From contig NC_088301.1 of assembly GCF_032854445.1 (NCBI RefSeq), positions 29,682,402 to 29,746,401 on the forward strand: a stretch of 64,000 nt of DNA, read 5' to 3'. This DNA comes from Liolophura sinensis. Lineage: Eukaryota; Mollusca; Polyplacophora; Chitonida; Chitonidae. The notes below the pieces were generated by a model, which worked only from the letters and a program-made list of their open reading frames with translations, had not been told where the DNA came from and searched no databases. Both the position numbers and the translations under genes were made by a program. This document shows, one piece after another, positions 49,119 through 62,131 of this stretch; the first letter of the stretch is position 1, and every line of letters starts with the position of its first letter.

Positions 49119-52100
49119 CTGCAATAAACAAACATATAGCGACAAATAAATACTCCATCTATCTACCAAGTGAAACCAAATTCTCTTCACGATAATCAAA
49201 AGCCAATAGTTGGCAATTTCAATAAGTGAAAAATAGTTTGTTTTCTCAGATATGTAGGATGTTTAATAAAACAGAAGCATGGCGAACACTTTAACACGAA
49301 TAGGAGACACCAGACATGACACCCCACCCAGTCACATTATACTGACAGGGGGCCACCCAGTCCTGTTTACTTGCTGTAACGTCTCTGTGCTGAACGCCAA
49401 GCGAGGCAGCATCAAGTACCATTTTTTGGTATGACCGGACCCGGGTTTGATCCCGTAGAGTTCTCCCTCCGAGGTAGACGCTCTAAGCATTAGGCCAACA
49501 ATACAGTTACAAAATATTTTAGTTTTTACCCCAAACTTACCAAAAACAGAGGAATAGCGGCAGATATGAGACCGATTATTAATGCGTGTTCTCCTATCTT
49601 CTCCACAACTTTGTCATAGCACCCCTGAAACAAGACCAACATCATATACTTCTTCTGCGTTCGTCACTAATGCAAACTGTGAACATTGTTCATCACACTA
49701 CTCGTTGTGTAGAAATTCTGTGTTCTATACAAAATTATTATCCGTCCCTGGTTCATCAAGACATAGAATCATCAAAGTATTTTTTGTGCCATTTGAATTA
49801 ATGAAAAAATACATGTTGTTTCTCAACCATTTGTCTGCTGCAGTTTATTTTCGTATTTCATTTTGTTCTCTATCTTCTAACGCTTGTGGCGTAGAACACC
49901 ACATCAAATAAACAAATGAACAAATTAAAAAACTGGTACGTGCAAATCTCATGACAAGGGCTCTATATCATTTCAAGGGCTTGAAGGTCTCATTTGACAT
50001 CACGTCGTCTTTTCTTTGAAGTGTCTTCTGTCTCAAATCTCACGGTTATGCCGTGGATTTGTTTAGCACGCTATACATGGCATGGCTAGCTTGAAGTTCA
50101 CTCCAACAAAGGCCACCCAAGGATATGCTTCAGATTACAAATTCCATAGCAGTTTTAAACGTGGCCTGGACAGCCTTCAAAACCTAGACTTCATTGGGAC
50201 AAAGTTATCCTACACTTAAAGTATCACAGAAATCAGAGGTAACTTACATCAGAGGACAAGTGAGGGTTGACCTTGCGTCCTGCTACAGTATCTGAACCTA
50301 CAGCCGGTGGGCCCGGGAAAGGCTTGGATCCTGTACAGAGACCTATGTCAGCGTCCTTTTTACAACAGCTCTCAGGCACGTAAGGGACTTCTGCAAACAA
50401 TTAATAATGTATTGAAGTTTGCACGGATTGATTTGTCGCAAACACATAACAAGTGTGCCACAGATTTGCACATTTCATATATATTCACTGAAATAAATGC
50501 CGAATTATACCGTCTACATGTAGGAATTTTCACTTTCACATATAAGTACCTAAAATTATCACGGACAATGCAAATTCTTATCACATTCATCAGGTACTAC
50601 CATATGTAGATCATTGTAAGGGTCAGAAGGTCTATTATTCCTACAACCTTAGCGTACATGTAAGAAAGTCCGTCCAAAAAGGTCATTTTGGACACATATG
50701 GAAATCTATACATTTCACTAAATCACTGAAAATCAATATTACTGGCTTTAAACTGAACAGTAGTATATGCTACTGTTGTGAAAAGCCTGAATTCCGAACA
50801 GAAATAACTTTTGGTTTAAATTTTACAAGATGTGTGATATTTATGGTATGTGTTACTATTGGTAAGTGATATTTTTGGTATGGGTGAAACACATTGTAAA
50901 CAAGACAGGCATCAGCTAAGACCAGGAACTCTAAAAGTTACATCATTGTACAAATCAGACATCTATTAAAGCAGGTGCATACGTGGGAAGATCTCCCAGC
51001 AACCTGCGGATTGTCGTGGGTTTCCCCTGGGGCCAGCCCGACTTCCTCCCACCGTAATGCTGGCCGCCGTCGTATAAGTGAAATATTCTTGAGAACAGCG
51101 TAAAACACCAATCAAATAAAATAAATAAATAAATCATTTTCAATGCTAATCCCAGGTTGTGATTGCTTCGCAAATAACTGGTGTGGGATTTAACCTACGA
51201 TCTCCGAACACCAATCACATCAATAAATAAATAAATTAAAGTAGATGTACTGGTTCGATGAACAGTTTGATCATTTAAGCCATACTATGATTTTCTGTAT
51301 TTGTTTTATAACAGTTCAGTATATCCTTCTTCCTGCGCTTACTTTTTTCTTTCCGCCTGTGCCACTCGGTCTCTAATTTGTAGATTGACCAGGACAGTGT
51401 TCCTGTCACGTTGCCACTTACTCCACAACATTCCAGCTGTAAAACAAAGCATTACTACTATGCTTACATGTATTCTGACAACTCAATCCACCGTAAAGTA
51501 TTTTAGTCCTAGTGAAAAAAATAAACTTTTATTGAGAGTTATAAATTACAACTTACAATTTTTATAAATTACAATTTAATAATTCTGACCAGTTTTCTGG
51601 TCCATATTTGCTTGAAGATGTATCACTTTAAAGACCACAACTTTGAGCTTTTAAACAGTCAATGAAACAGAACCAAAGCACCTGCTAGTCAGAATAACGA
51701 ATTTTTCAATAATAACAAAAAAGAACAAAGATATCGACGACTGTTCAAACACCTCCACGCAAACTTCATACAGAATTGACATAAATGTAGATATTAAACG
51801 ATGATACAGGATGTAGCATCCTGCTCAGTCAATGGCCAACACGTTCCCATTTACTTACCTCTCTCTGCACGGAGTCCCAAGCGTCTGTGATCAACCTATT
51901 TTCAGATTTGGTTCGAATGTCCACACCATATTTTGTGACTAAATTATCTATAAACCTTTGCTCAAGCTTGTTTTCTAACTGCAAGTGAAAATATAAGAAA
52001 AAAATAAAAACCAAATATGGGACAAAGTACGTGTTTGATGACATTGGTTATCAACAGGTACAGGTATCTCCTCCAAGACGAGAAAACAGAGAGCAGGAAC

Positions 52101-55100
52101 GTTGGACAAAAACCAGTTTTCTATTTCTTAATACTCTATTCAGTTTTTAAGATATCCAGCCTGACTTTATGTCTAAAGCTTGTATTTCAAATTTATACAC
52201 ACAAACAAGCCGAAACATCACAGCATTATAAATTTTCTTTATAGTGAACTTCTTACCTATATGTATTGTAATACAATACACATGGAAATTTTATGTATAG
52301 TATTATGTTACCAAATTAAAGGCAGCTAGTTACTGAAATGTCAAATAATGTTATCAAATTTAAGGGTACCTATTGTTAGCTAGTTGTGTAGTCACCAATT
52401 AACAGTCGCCGTTCAAAGTTAATTGTTAACATTCCTGACCCTCCAAAAAACGTTGTTTCATATGGTTAATTACAGTTTTTAATTACAGTGGTTAATTATA
52501 GTTACTTACATATTGTTTTGAAATGAAGGCGATGGCACAACCGCCGACAGCATGATCAGCATGAGAGTTAACGTTGTAGCATACTGAAACAAAGTCACAA
52601 ATGATAATTAACTAAACAAAGCGCACGGTACGGTACTGAAACAAAGTAACAAAGGATAAGCAACTAAACTAAACAGAGGATGGATACAAGGGGCACACTT
52701 TAGGTGCTGAGCTTACAGTGGTTTCAAGTCCCTAACTGTAGAGCTCATGACCTCCACTATATAGTAGTCTACAGTGCAACAACTGTTTGCTTACATTGCA
52801 ACTTTTACGAACCTTTCCAGGGTTTTGGGAAGTAAAATATATTTAGATGAAGGAGATTCGACACTTTTTTCAGTTCGTCACTGTCAAGACCATCCTACTT
52901 TGTTTGCAAATCTTCCAGTAATGATAACCCATCCTACAAAAAAACGAACACAAAAGCGGACTTCCTATGGTTCAATCAGCCTCACGAGATAAGATTGGTA
53001 TGGCAGTCATGCAGTTCTTTGCACCTAGATTCTGTTTGTTTTGGGTAAACCTACTTAAAGAACCTTATATGTAATAAGGACAACTTACAAATCCTAGTAC
53101 ACATCTGTCTTCCTTCATAGTTCCACAACAGCCGCAGAAAGCCAGTAATGACACTACACCACCGCCTGCTATTAACAAATAGGAGGCAATTTCAAACATG
53201 TTCACGCCCACTAGTGCTGTCACTTCCCGGGCATTAAAGTCCTTCAGCATCAACCATACACCTGCCCCCAATCCACCGAGGCCAACGATCTGAAAAAAAC
53301 GAACAATGGAAATATTTAGTCACAAAGTTTTCTTTTCTGTTGCAGAAAATCTCCAGAATAAAAAAAGATTTTTGGACCAAAGCATGTTTCTCCTCTGCTC
53401 GCTTTCTTGAAAACTCGTGAAAGTATTAAGCATGTCATATGACGCAGAGAGAGAATAAAGTAAGAACACATGTTTTACCAAACTTGGATAACACCCGTGA
53501 AATTTTGGATGGTTGCTCATAAACAACAACGGTGTTTCCAATGGGATTAAGCTCCAAACATAATCAGTCTATGTCCGGCATTTATAGACAAAAAAGAGCT
53601 ATTATATAGTACAGATGAGCGGGCAAAAGAGCGAACACGCGTTGGTATATTCTAAATACATTATACAAAACTACAACAAAGAGAGTAAAACCAGAGTTGT
53701 AACGTCAGATTAAATGGTTAGCAAATAGTCACACACGTCAAAATACTGACGTTGACAAATATGGTGAGCATCGGCGCATCGAAGACATAGGAGGGGCGCC
53801 CGAGATTACAATCACAATGCTTCTTAAAAAATAGCAGATGGGGAGATAATATATGTACCTGAATATGTTGTTATATATGAAGAAGAAAAGCTTGTTTTGA
53901 CATATGGCCATCTCGTATGTCTGAGGTGAGAAAATCCCACGAACAGCTATGCATCCTTATCTAGTTTCACGCTTGTCAGATGTCATAATTCTGTCAGTGA
54001 TGAGTATAATCATAAACTTTGCAAGATAAGCATTAAGGCGAGGACAGGAAGTTTTATGGATTTACTATAGAATGGTCAAACGTCCGCTAAACACGAGATC
54101 GTTTCGTCTACGCATACATAGCTCAGCGAGACCTTTTGTTCATGTCTATACATTATCTCGGTCAAGTTAAAGCTGTGTTTTCGTTGGCAGCTAATTGCAG
54201 CTCGTGCTTTACTGATCTCCGCATGTCGAGCGGAGACTCCGCTTCGTAAGCCAGAACGTTTGCCACGAACCGATGTTGTCGCTCAATCCGCTCAGTGATG
54301 CCTGAATGACCGTGAATATCTCAGGCGCTATCGTGAATCTTCCATGGCACGCAAAATCATTGATTTTTGTTCCTCCTGAATTGATGGCTGGTACCTATCG
54401 GAAGATCCAATCACAGCAGGTCTAGCCATGCCAATTTCTGCTTCATTTTATTTCTCATTCTGAGATGGTGACAAGCAGATAGTCTGAATGACATGCTTAT
54501 CTTTCATATCTGGGAATTCAAAAGTAAACCTATAGCAAATCGGGTGTTTTGTTTGATCATGCTTTCCTGTAGGCCCAATTCAAAACGTAATTAACAAGCT
54601 TATCGCGATTTATTTCAGCGTAAATCTGCAAACTTGTACCTTTTGTGTTACACTCAGCTAGTTCCCAAGTACCTATACAATACAACGTGGCATAAAGCAC
54701 ATATTCCAGTATTATAACAGCGAGGACCTGTGATGGTTCAAAGCGCAGATAAGGTAGGAAAACAAGTAACATATTTATATAACGGTAAACACAAAGACTA
54801 TGGCAGACCGATGGGCACATGGGTTTGGATTTCAAACTCCAACGATGCTACACACACCAAAATATTAATAAAACCAAAAGACGCACAGTTCAAATATAAT
54901 GCGAACAGGGTAAACTATTTCACTGACTTTCATCGGACGGAGCCTCTCACCCTGATGGGTGTGTGTGCATACGATGTAAAACATTCCACATTTTACATTT
55001 CTACAATTAATTCGGTATTTTAACCAGCTTGATCCTCAGACGCTATCTTCTCCAGTAGAGTAATAGTTCTCCTTACGTTTTCATCAAACCTTCAATGTGA

Positions 55101-57054
55101 TCAAGCAGAATGCTGCTGCGTATGTGGAGGCGTGGAGGCATGGAATCACAGGGATTTGATGCATGGACGAATGGTTCCTACTTCACTAGTTATCAATGAC
55201 CTTACGGTCATGACAATGTAATGGCTGATTCCATATATTTTTATGTCATCTAGTGTGTCCAAGTTTCTCCATGGAAAGTCAAAAAGTCAGGTGGTAAAAT
55301 ACCAAAAAGGTATAACAAAACGATGACAACGCTAAAAGGTATAAAAAAAATATTGACTCTACAGAGCCCAATGAAGAATAAATTTGACTTTTGGAGAGCG
55401 CAGTGTCAAACTTTGCAGACAGTCCTTTGCACAATGCCTTGTGTTTATATGTCCGCGGATATTCAGGATGAACATATCTGAATGGAGAGACGGTTCAAAA
55501 TTGATTTCACATTGATTGACGGTCCACCATTATCCATTCGCTACATTAACATAAACAATGACAGAAACTTCTACTTAAAGCTTCAAAGCTTTATTCACTT
55601 TGATCATTGGTTGAGAAGATGTGAATTTCATCGGTATCGGTCAATATTATAAAAATAGCGGCATCTTCTCTACGCGGTCACGATCAATCTGATTTACCTG
55701 ACAGCGTGCATATCCCCTCCCCATACCCTGCTGCATGTTTATCCCCTCCCCACACCCTGCTGCGTGCATATTCCCCAGCGTGCAATGTCCTCTCCCCACA
55801 CCTGCTGCGTACCTATCCCCCTGCGTGCATATCCTCTTCCCACACCCTGCTGCGTGCATATCCCCTTTCCACACCCTGCTGCATCCACATCCCCTCCCCA
55901 CACTCTGCTGCGTCCACATCCCCTCCCCACACCCTGCTGCGTGCATATCCCCTCCACACCCTACTGGGTGCATTCCCCTCCCCACACCCTGCAGTGTGCA
56001 TATCCATTCATTCATATTCATTAACTTTGTGGGCTATTCAAACTGCACGATTGCGAATGGAAATTAGGTGAAAATAATTCGTGACAACTAGAACCATGTC
56101 ATGACATCTCTTCTAAAGACGAAAGAAAATGTCTTAAAACAATTTCTACAGAAAGGGGTAACCATTCGGTGAAATCACAAAGAGGAAAAAAGGTTTACTA
56201 ATACATGTCCAGACACAACAGATTCAAGCCAAATATCACAAAATCATAGGCCTACCTAAAATATACACTGTCATTATTGTGGATACAAACATTAATGACC
56301 ACCAGCACCTCTCATACCCCGCCACATATTTCCGTTTGAAAATAATTAACTGACTGCTGGGTTAGAAATACAGCTAAACGTTGCTTGATACACAATGCAT
56401 TCACATGCAGTAAAACGTACTGATTGAGAACTACACGTAGGATCTGTTTCCTTGATTACTTAGCGAGGATAAATTCTGTTGTTGTTGGCACACATCCTCC
56501 CCAACACCCATCCAGATAAGAATGCCTACACTACTTGCTACACACAACAAAACGTCCGTCTGACATTTACAACTCGTAGGTATGTTTTGGGGTTAGAATA
56601 CACGCATTACCGACATGTGATCTACCACTTCAACCACCGCGATCATCGTTCCAAAGAAAGGGCAGAGTGAGAAAAGTAGCAAGGATTACTAAAACATCTG
56701 GATGCAAGATGGAGAATTTGCACAAACGTAACTTGGAAATACTGTACTAGGACATGAAATGAGGCCAGAGTGAAAAGAGTACATTGCATGGAGGACCCAC
56801 TTAACAGGCTGTAGGTAATAAATTCACACGTTAATGCTCATAATTTGAGTCCCGAGTTAAAATGATGAGAACGTGTGGTATATGGTGGCACTATGTGTTC
56901 AGTATGCAGGACTTACCAGGAGTATCACGTTATAGCATGACATCGTCCCTCGTAGACATTTGAGACAGGTACTGGTGTCCCGCCGCCGGTTTCGAGGGTA
57001 TCCCCTGTCATCGATGCTGAAGGAGTCCTTGGACTTTTGGTGTGAGTTAAGAGG
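49029..57054 (-). CDS. Tetraspanin gene, eight exons located
   Basis: Tetraspanins are four-pass membrane proteins that organise receptors and integrins into microdomains. Eight exons join in phase to 314 residues plus a missing N-terminal exon. In order: a cytoplasmic N-tail ending TCLKCLRG; TM1 across exons 1/2 (YNVILL then IVGLGGLGAGVWLML); a small loop; TM2 (FEIASYLLIAGGGVV) ending in the signature CGCCGTMKED; TM3 (YATTLTLMLIML); a large extracellular loop of about 125 residues with CCG at 181-183, SCC at 217-219, C228 and C259 (six cysteines) and an N-V-T glycosylation site; TM4 (ALIIGLISAAIPLFL then IIGVVISCCLC); and an acidic tail with D6. Juxtamembrane cysteines could be palmitoylated. 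One base is missing in exon 3. The subfamily was not determined; VP..SCC resembles CD151/TSPAN11-type loops. Confidence 0.9.
49318..49502 (-). mobile_element. SINE-C, tRNA-headed, sharing the SINE-B core
   Basis: On minus: a tRNA-like head (ggcctaatgcttagagcgtc, B-box-like gggatcaaacccgggtc) and then a body with ctcgcttggcgttcagcaca, ctgtcagtataatg and actgggtgggg. The body motifs match SINE-B, while the head differs. It lies in tetraspanin intron 7 in the sense orientation. Confidence 0.65.
49541..49624 (-). CDS. Tetraspanin exon 7 (TM4)
   Basis: Twenty-eight codons between ttgtttcag and gtaagt: GCYDKVVEKIGEH, then ALIIGLISAAIPLFL. C259 is the last loop cysteine. Confidence 0.92.
50248..50390 (-). 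CDS. Tetraspanin exon 6 (large loop, SCC)
   Basis: Begins by completing a Lys codon, then VPYVPESCCKKDADIGLC and a Pro/Gly segment PFPGPPAVGS, ending HLSSD before gtaagt. Confidence 0.92.
50976..51135 (+). mobile_element. SINE-A copy in tetraspanin intron 5
   Basis: Reads cgtgggaagatctcccagca, then gtcgtgggtttcccctgggg and taatgctggccgccgtcgta, and ends caccaatcaaataaaataaat. The head is missing. Confidence 0.8.
51343..51436 (-). CDS. Tetraspanin exon 5 (CCG motif)
   Basis: Acceptor tgttttacag, then LECCGVSGNVTGTLSWSIYK and LETEWHRRKEK, donor gtaagc in phase 1. Holds the diagnostic CCG and the N-V-T sequon. Confidence 0.9.
51859..51978 (-). CDS. Tetraspanin exon 4 (large loop start)
   Basis: Forty codons: LENKLEQRFIDNLVTKYG, then ENRLITDAWDSVQRE. 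Acceptor cacttgcag, donor gtaagt. Amphipathic helices typical of the loop's constant region. Confidence 0.92.
52510..52583 (-). CDS. Tetraspanin exon 3 (TM3; one base missing)
   Basis: Acceptor tttgtttcag, donor gtaagt. It is 74 nt where 75 are needed. It reads YATTLTLMLIML and then, in the other frame, CAIAFISKQY. One added G near 52547 (CTG TCG read as CTG GTC G) gives LVGGCAIAFISKQY, a normal TM3, and restores phase 0 at both ends. Confidence 0.85.
53089..53289 (-). CDS. Tetraspanin exon 2 (TM1 end to TM2)
   Basis: Sixty-seven codons, phase 0 to 0, between gttttttcag and gtaagt. Contains GLGGLGAGVWLML, the small loop, FEIASYLLIAGGG and FCGCCGTMKEDRCVLGF. Confidence 0.95.
53290..56916 (-). 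other. Tetraspanin intron 1
   Basis: A 3.6-kb intron holding the 29-bp minisatellite at 55700-56010. A decoy first-exon-like stretch at 53859-53911 was examined and rejected. A plus-strand open stretch at 54730-55023 has no recognised domain. Confidence 0.6.
55700..56010. repeat. 29-bp minisatellite, about 10 units
   Basis: Unit tgcatatcccctccccacac plus cctgctgcg with variants, some units shortened. Because 29 is not a multiple of three and the unit lacks stops, several frames stay open on both strands. These are not genes. Confidence 0.93.
56917..57054 (-). CDS. Tetraspanin exon 1 of those located (N-tail, TM1 start)
   Basis: Acceptor ggtctctacag, then 46 codons: PLNSHQKSKDSFSIDD, a basic RNRRRD, then TCLKCLRGTMSCYNVILL, donor gtaagt. 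It joins exon 2 in phase 0 with TM1 spacing that matches other tetraspanins residue for residue. There is no suitable ATG, so the start codon lies in an exon further up, which was not found. Confidence 0.85.
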
Positions 57055-57610
57055 CTGTAGAGACCAAAGCAAGACAACAAGAACTTTACTCCATGTCGAA
57101 TATCATTCCTCAATCTCAACCAGGACTTTTTCGTCAGGAATCAATAAAATAAACAGGGTAGCCGGATAGCAGGCCAGTTTTCATCCAGGTGGGAATTTTT
57201 TTACACCCATGCTGAAACGAACTTACAAACTTACAAAAATTATTACATGTCATTAGCATGGGTAATACAGTAAAATGTTAATCAAGCTATCACAAGATTT
57301 GGTATACAAATTACCATCTACGCCAAACGATGAATAAACAAGAAATGAAGCAAGTGTCATCAAAAAGACCATGGACAACAATATCTGAAAATGTGTGTAC
57401 TAATGTTCTAGGCAAACTGCACATTTGTAGAGTCCATTTCTATGATGGTAACAAGATATGCCACCGAAACAGCTAAACCTGATATCATACACAACTTTAT
57501 TTACCATATTTTGGAATATTTTTGTTTCACCGTAAGCAGTGTTATATATATCAGAATCGGTGTTTTTACAGATTTAAATATATACAGTCCAGCTCATCCT
57601 TACTTTCTAT

Positions 57611-57738
57611 CCGGTCCTACGTGGGAAGGTCTACCAGCAGCCGGATTCTGTAAGGATCCCTCTCACAGTAATGCTGGCCGACGTTAGTATACGTGAAATA
57701 TTCTTGAGTATGGTGTAAAACACCATTCAAGTAAATAG
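57611..57738 (+). mobile_element. SINE-A copy, 5'-truncated
   Basis: Reads cgtgggaaggtctaccagca, then taatgctggccgacgttagt, and ends ggtgtaaaacaccattcaag. The tail is short. Confidence 0.75.
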
Positions 57739-58989
57739 TTACATACACTTTTTACTATAACATCATTTGCCATTGGAAGAATTCTTCAGAGGTACTGCTT
57801 CGGTATACTGTTTAATGTTGTATTAATCAACAATGAACAACAGAACAAGGGTGCAGTAACTGACAGTTCAGAGATAATTTTCTTGAGTTTTATATTTTAG
57901 TACACAATCAATGTAAAACGCGCTTATCAATGACTCGCTGAATGGGCGCCACTCAGGTCAGGTCCAGTTTATACTCCTGTCCCTTCACCAACTGGTTCGC
58001 GGGGCACTCCAACTGTGTACACAATGACTTAACACCCAGATATATCTGTCACACACTGTCTCAAAAGTATTATTAGGGTTCCTTATAGTTATCGGCAAAT
58101 ATCTGATAACTCCAATAAAAAAAAAGTGAGTGTGACACATTTAATCCCATCTGCAATACATTAGCATGCATGCTGTGCGTGTGAACGAGTGCAAGAAGTA
58201 ATTGAAGGATCTGGTACAAAATATTTAAACCTGTAGACCGCATGGTGAGGTAGTGTACATGTATAGACCAAAAATGTATAAACGAGCCCCTATTCAAATG
58301 TTGGTATGTGCGTTAGTATGTATGTACATTTGGATACAGACCCACATCACTACTTTATTATGTAGCTAATAAATCCACTAATTTGAATCAAATGGCCCCA
58401 TTTACATAAGAATGCAGATAAGTACAATATTAGCCAGATATAATACCCAATCTGAATATCGTATCTCGATCGATACGGTCGATTTCCTGTGCACATTGTA
58501 AATGTATACCTTATTTACTAATATAGTATTGTTATTATGTTGTCGCGGTCAACTGACCCAGGCCCAATCTAATTTAGCATAATTTAATCATCATACAAAA
58601 TTTAATCATCATACGAAATTTAAAAAAAAAAAAAAAAACACGTCTGAAAACGTATGGCATTTATCATATTTGACGTAGCCTATACCCAATGAACAATACA
58701 CCGTTAGAATACTAAATATAAGCAGTCAACAAACAGATTTCACCACCACCCACAAACAAAAAGAGAAGAATTCCAAGACCCAGGGAACCCAACGTAAGCC
58801 TCATGAGAGCGAAAGTTCAAAACTACAGTTGGAATACAACGATGTAAGGAGTTCAGAAATTAATCTGGTTATTCTTATACCCGTTGTCTACATGAGAAAA
58901 TTCAACTTTTTACCTATATATACATATATGTCTTTATTAGCCTGTTGAACTCCCACGGTACCAGCTGGGGATTACAGCGCATGCGCCAG

Positions 58990-59157
58990 TGGGCGCACTT
59001 ACCACACAGTCGCACTCACAAGATCTGTTGGGGCGGGCTTGCCAAATTTCGGTGGTTACGGCGGGCTCTCCGGTTTCCTCAACCCATAAAACTAACAGCC
59101 ATGATATAAGTGAAAAACTCTAAAGATTATAAACAACAATCAAATAAATAAATAAAG
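58990..59157 (+). mobile_element. Diverged SINE-A relative
   Basis: Contains gtttcctcaacccataaaac, then ccatgatataagtgaaaaac and the tail caatcaaataaataaataaa. Confidence 0.55.
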
Positions 59158-60526
59158 ACATTTTTTCAAACAAAACCTATGAAATAATATTCAGACAAAG
59201 AACCAGAATCTGATTTACGTAATAAATCAAAAGGTGCTCACAGAAAAAAAAAATAAAGAACTGCATTGAAGCATGTGGAACAAATGTGTTGCATTCCGAA
59301 TACCCCATTGTTTAACTCCGTTCTATAACTGACACATGACAACAAGGAGGAACCAGTGTGTACATTCTACTTGTCCTGTATACGTATCAGCCGCACTCAT
59401 AATATTTTGACCAAACAATTGTTTACATACCAAGCAGACTGCAGGCCTTTGTGATTTGCGCTGGTATAGCCCAAGCAGATAAATAAGTCTAGCTAAGTTA
59501 TACAAATAGGAATTAGAATAGGACTGGGCTCAGCAGTCAACCCTGCCGTAGGCCTTGAAGTACGTGCCAGGTCCACACACTCACTGACGGATACAGGAAC
59601 GGCTGTATACAACCGGGGTTAGGCTACAGCGTCACAACAAGTGGCGACAATTAGAGGGCTTCGGGTTTTTTTATCACGATTATTTTATAATCCCGGCCTC
59701 TCTACCGCACGGATAGTTTGTCTTGCACTATTTTAAACTTTCCAACGTAAACCAAAAACAAAACAAAAAATACACACACCACACTGCTATGAATTATGAA
59801 GTCCAAGACAGAACGTTTCATTAATGGCGGACTACGGCACTTAAAGTTCATTGTTACCGTCCTGTTAAAACGTACATGGTATATTAGGAGCGGCTTACAT
59901 GGCACAAAAGAAATTACTCTTTACAGGATGTGGATTTCGTTGAACTTACGTATTTTTTCTTCATCCTACTTTTGTCAATACCAGCATCAGAAAGGGCACA
60001 ATGACCGCTCGAAATCTCTCCGAGTTTCCCCCACCAGATGTCTCCCTATAGAATAACCCGCCTATATCCCTACTCCAGCTAACCAGGTCAATCGTCAAGC
60101 ATGCAGTGGATATAAATATCACAGCAGTTGTCGCAGGCAGTCGTCCTCCCAGAGAGCCCGGCTCATATACAGGACCACATGTCGAAATTTAGCACAGCTA
60201 ACCACCACGTCGAGCTTCTATACCGATGTCTAATGTTTATCCCTGTCTATGTTCTTAGTTTCAGTACTACAGCTAATGTCCCCCTATGGTCACATAAGGA
60301 CAGCCTCAAAAAGTGTCGCAATATCCTTTCATCAAATGATGCGCGTCCTGGTTCAAGTGTGACTAAATTAAAGTGTGTCCTTAAACGAACAAGATCCTGT
60401 TTTGCTTTAATAAAATCAGTGCACGTCATGTATACTTGTGTAAATCCATCACTGTCATCCATCAGCAGCAGCAGTATCATCATTACATACTAAATGATAA
60501 CGGATAACAGATAACCGTTATGGGAT

Positions 60527-60798
60527 TATGGGATACCCACACCGATATAACCGCGTGACACTCTTGGTCCGTATCTACACTATGGGATATCCACACAGAT
60601 ATAGCTGCGTGACACTCATTGTCCGTCTCCAGACTATGGGATACCGGCCCATACCGATATATCGTGAAACACTCCTCGTCGGTATCTACACTATGGGATA
60701 CCCACACAGATATAACCGTGTGACACTCCTCGTCGGTATCTACACTATGGGATACCCACACAGATATAACCGTGTGACACTCATCGTCCGTATTTATT
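60527..60798. repeat. 54-bp minisatellite, five units
   Basis: Units starting tatgggata at 60527, 60581, 60635, 60692 and 60746, so the periods are 54, 54, 57 and 54. The period is a multiple of three, so one frame stays open on each strand. No gene context. Confidence 0.93.
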
Positions 60799-60861
60799 AC
60801 AAAGGGATAATTGTACTGATGAGCCCGGGTAACCGTGAGACCGCCGCTATCTACAAAATGA

Positions 60862-61069
60862 TTTATTTATTTATTTGATTGGTGTTTTACGCCGTACTCA
60901 AGAATATTTCACATATACGACGGCGGCCAGCATTATGGTGGGTGGAAACCGGGCACAGCCCGCGGTAAACCCACGACCATCCGCAGGTTGCTGAGAGACC
61001 TTCCCACTTACGGCCGGAGAGGAAGCTAGCATGAGCTGGACTTGAACTCACACCGACCGCATTGGTGTT
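60862..61069 (-). mobile_element. SINE-A copy with target-site duplication
   Basis: Flanked by tacaaaatga at 60852-60861 and tacagaatga at 61070-61079. On minus it starts near the B-box-like gagttcaagtcc, runs through the standard body and ends in a caatcaaataaataaataaa tail. It is truncated at its 5' end. Confidence 0.85.
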
Positions 61070-62131
61070 TACAGAATGAGAATGCACGCTTAGAAACAAG
61101 CCGATATCGACAACTATCATCAACAGCTACGGTCCACGTTCCCAAATTACCGTGGTTTTTAAGGGATACCTGGAAAACTCGGGAAAATCAACGTAGTGGT
61201 TGTAGAACTAGATGTAATGGCTGGTGGATATATGGAGTGAATCGTTCGCAAATACCCGCAGCTTCGATTGTAGGTCAGTTAATCGCATTATGCTTTAAAG
61301 GTTAACATATTATAATATACCTAACCCAGTTGTGTACATACTTGTCGACATACCACAAGTAATGGTGTAGCTAGTTTCACGGCTTGGCTGCCAGCACACA
61401 AGCAACAAGGGACAGATCAGCAGACAAGCAGGCAACGACTTGGTTTGCATACAAGCAAACATGAGTTTGATCAATATATATTGGCACCAAGAGCTTGGTG
61501 TGCAACATGAGTTTGATCAATGTTTAAGTAGCAACACAGTGCTATGCACACAAGCAACAAAAGTCAAATCAGTTTATAAGCACACAACCAACACGCCTGA
61601 TCAACGCCCATGCAAGTGCATGGCTATACCGTACAAGCTATCGTACTCCGACGTATTGAAAGTGATATGTCTGGTAAGACAGCCCACGACATCTCTTGGT
61701 CAATTCTATTTAACAGATGGAGCAATTGTGTTACATCCAAGTCGAAGTCAACCTAGCTTACACATGTACCAATATTCGACAACGTGTGTGTATAGGTAAC
61801 ATAGTCGCAAATGACACGTCTAAAATAAATAATTTAACAGTGAACTGCCACAGGAAACATGTAACAATCGGTGATGATCAGTCAGCACATGTTTAAAATT
61901 TCTCAGATTGTTGCTATACACATCACTATTACGTCATCCATGACTATGGGTCCTCGTTACAAAATTCGTCACACTGGCTTAGTTTTAACAGCATGTTAGT
62001 AAATCTATTGACCATTGTTTACTTCAATTTATTTCGGCCAATGCATTAAGTACAACGTAAAGTGGATTGAGTTTATGTGTAACGTACACGTCTGCTTGGT
62101 TCAATGGTAAATACTGCATCGTAACTAATCT
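61070..62131. other. Unassigned DNA
   Basis: No gene was recognised. A short plus open stretch at 61440-61799 has no domain or splice support. Confidence 0.3.

Larger units (their letters stand above)
57055..60526. other. Region upstream of the located tetraspanin exons
   Basis: Should contain the tetraspanin start exon and promoter. Holds the SINE-A copies at 57611-57738 and 58990-59157. No exon could be assigned. Confidence 0.4.

Noticed and set aside
53859-53911. Alternative tetraspanin first exon starting MAICQNKLFFF
   Set aside because: It looks like a TM1 start but ends in phase 2, while exon 2 begins in phase 0, and its donor is weak. The exon at 56917-57054 fits in phase with exact TM1 spacing.
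55647-56071. Several overlapping open frames on both strands
   Set aside because: All come from the stop-free 29-bp minisatellite, and none is preferred over the others.
60483-60878. Open frames on both strands with HRYN/SVDTD repeats
   Set aside because: Products of the 54-bp minisatellite, whose length is a multiple of three.
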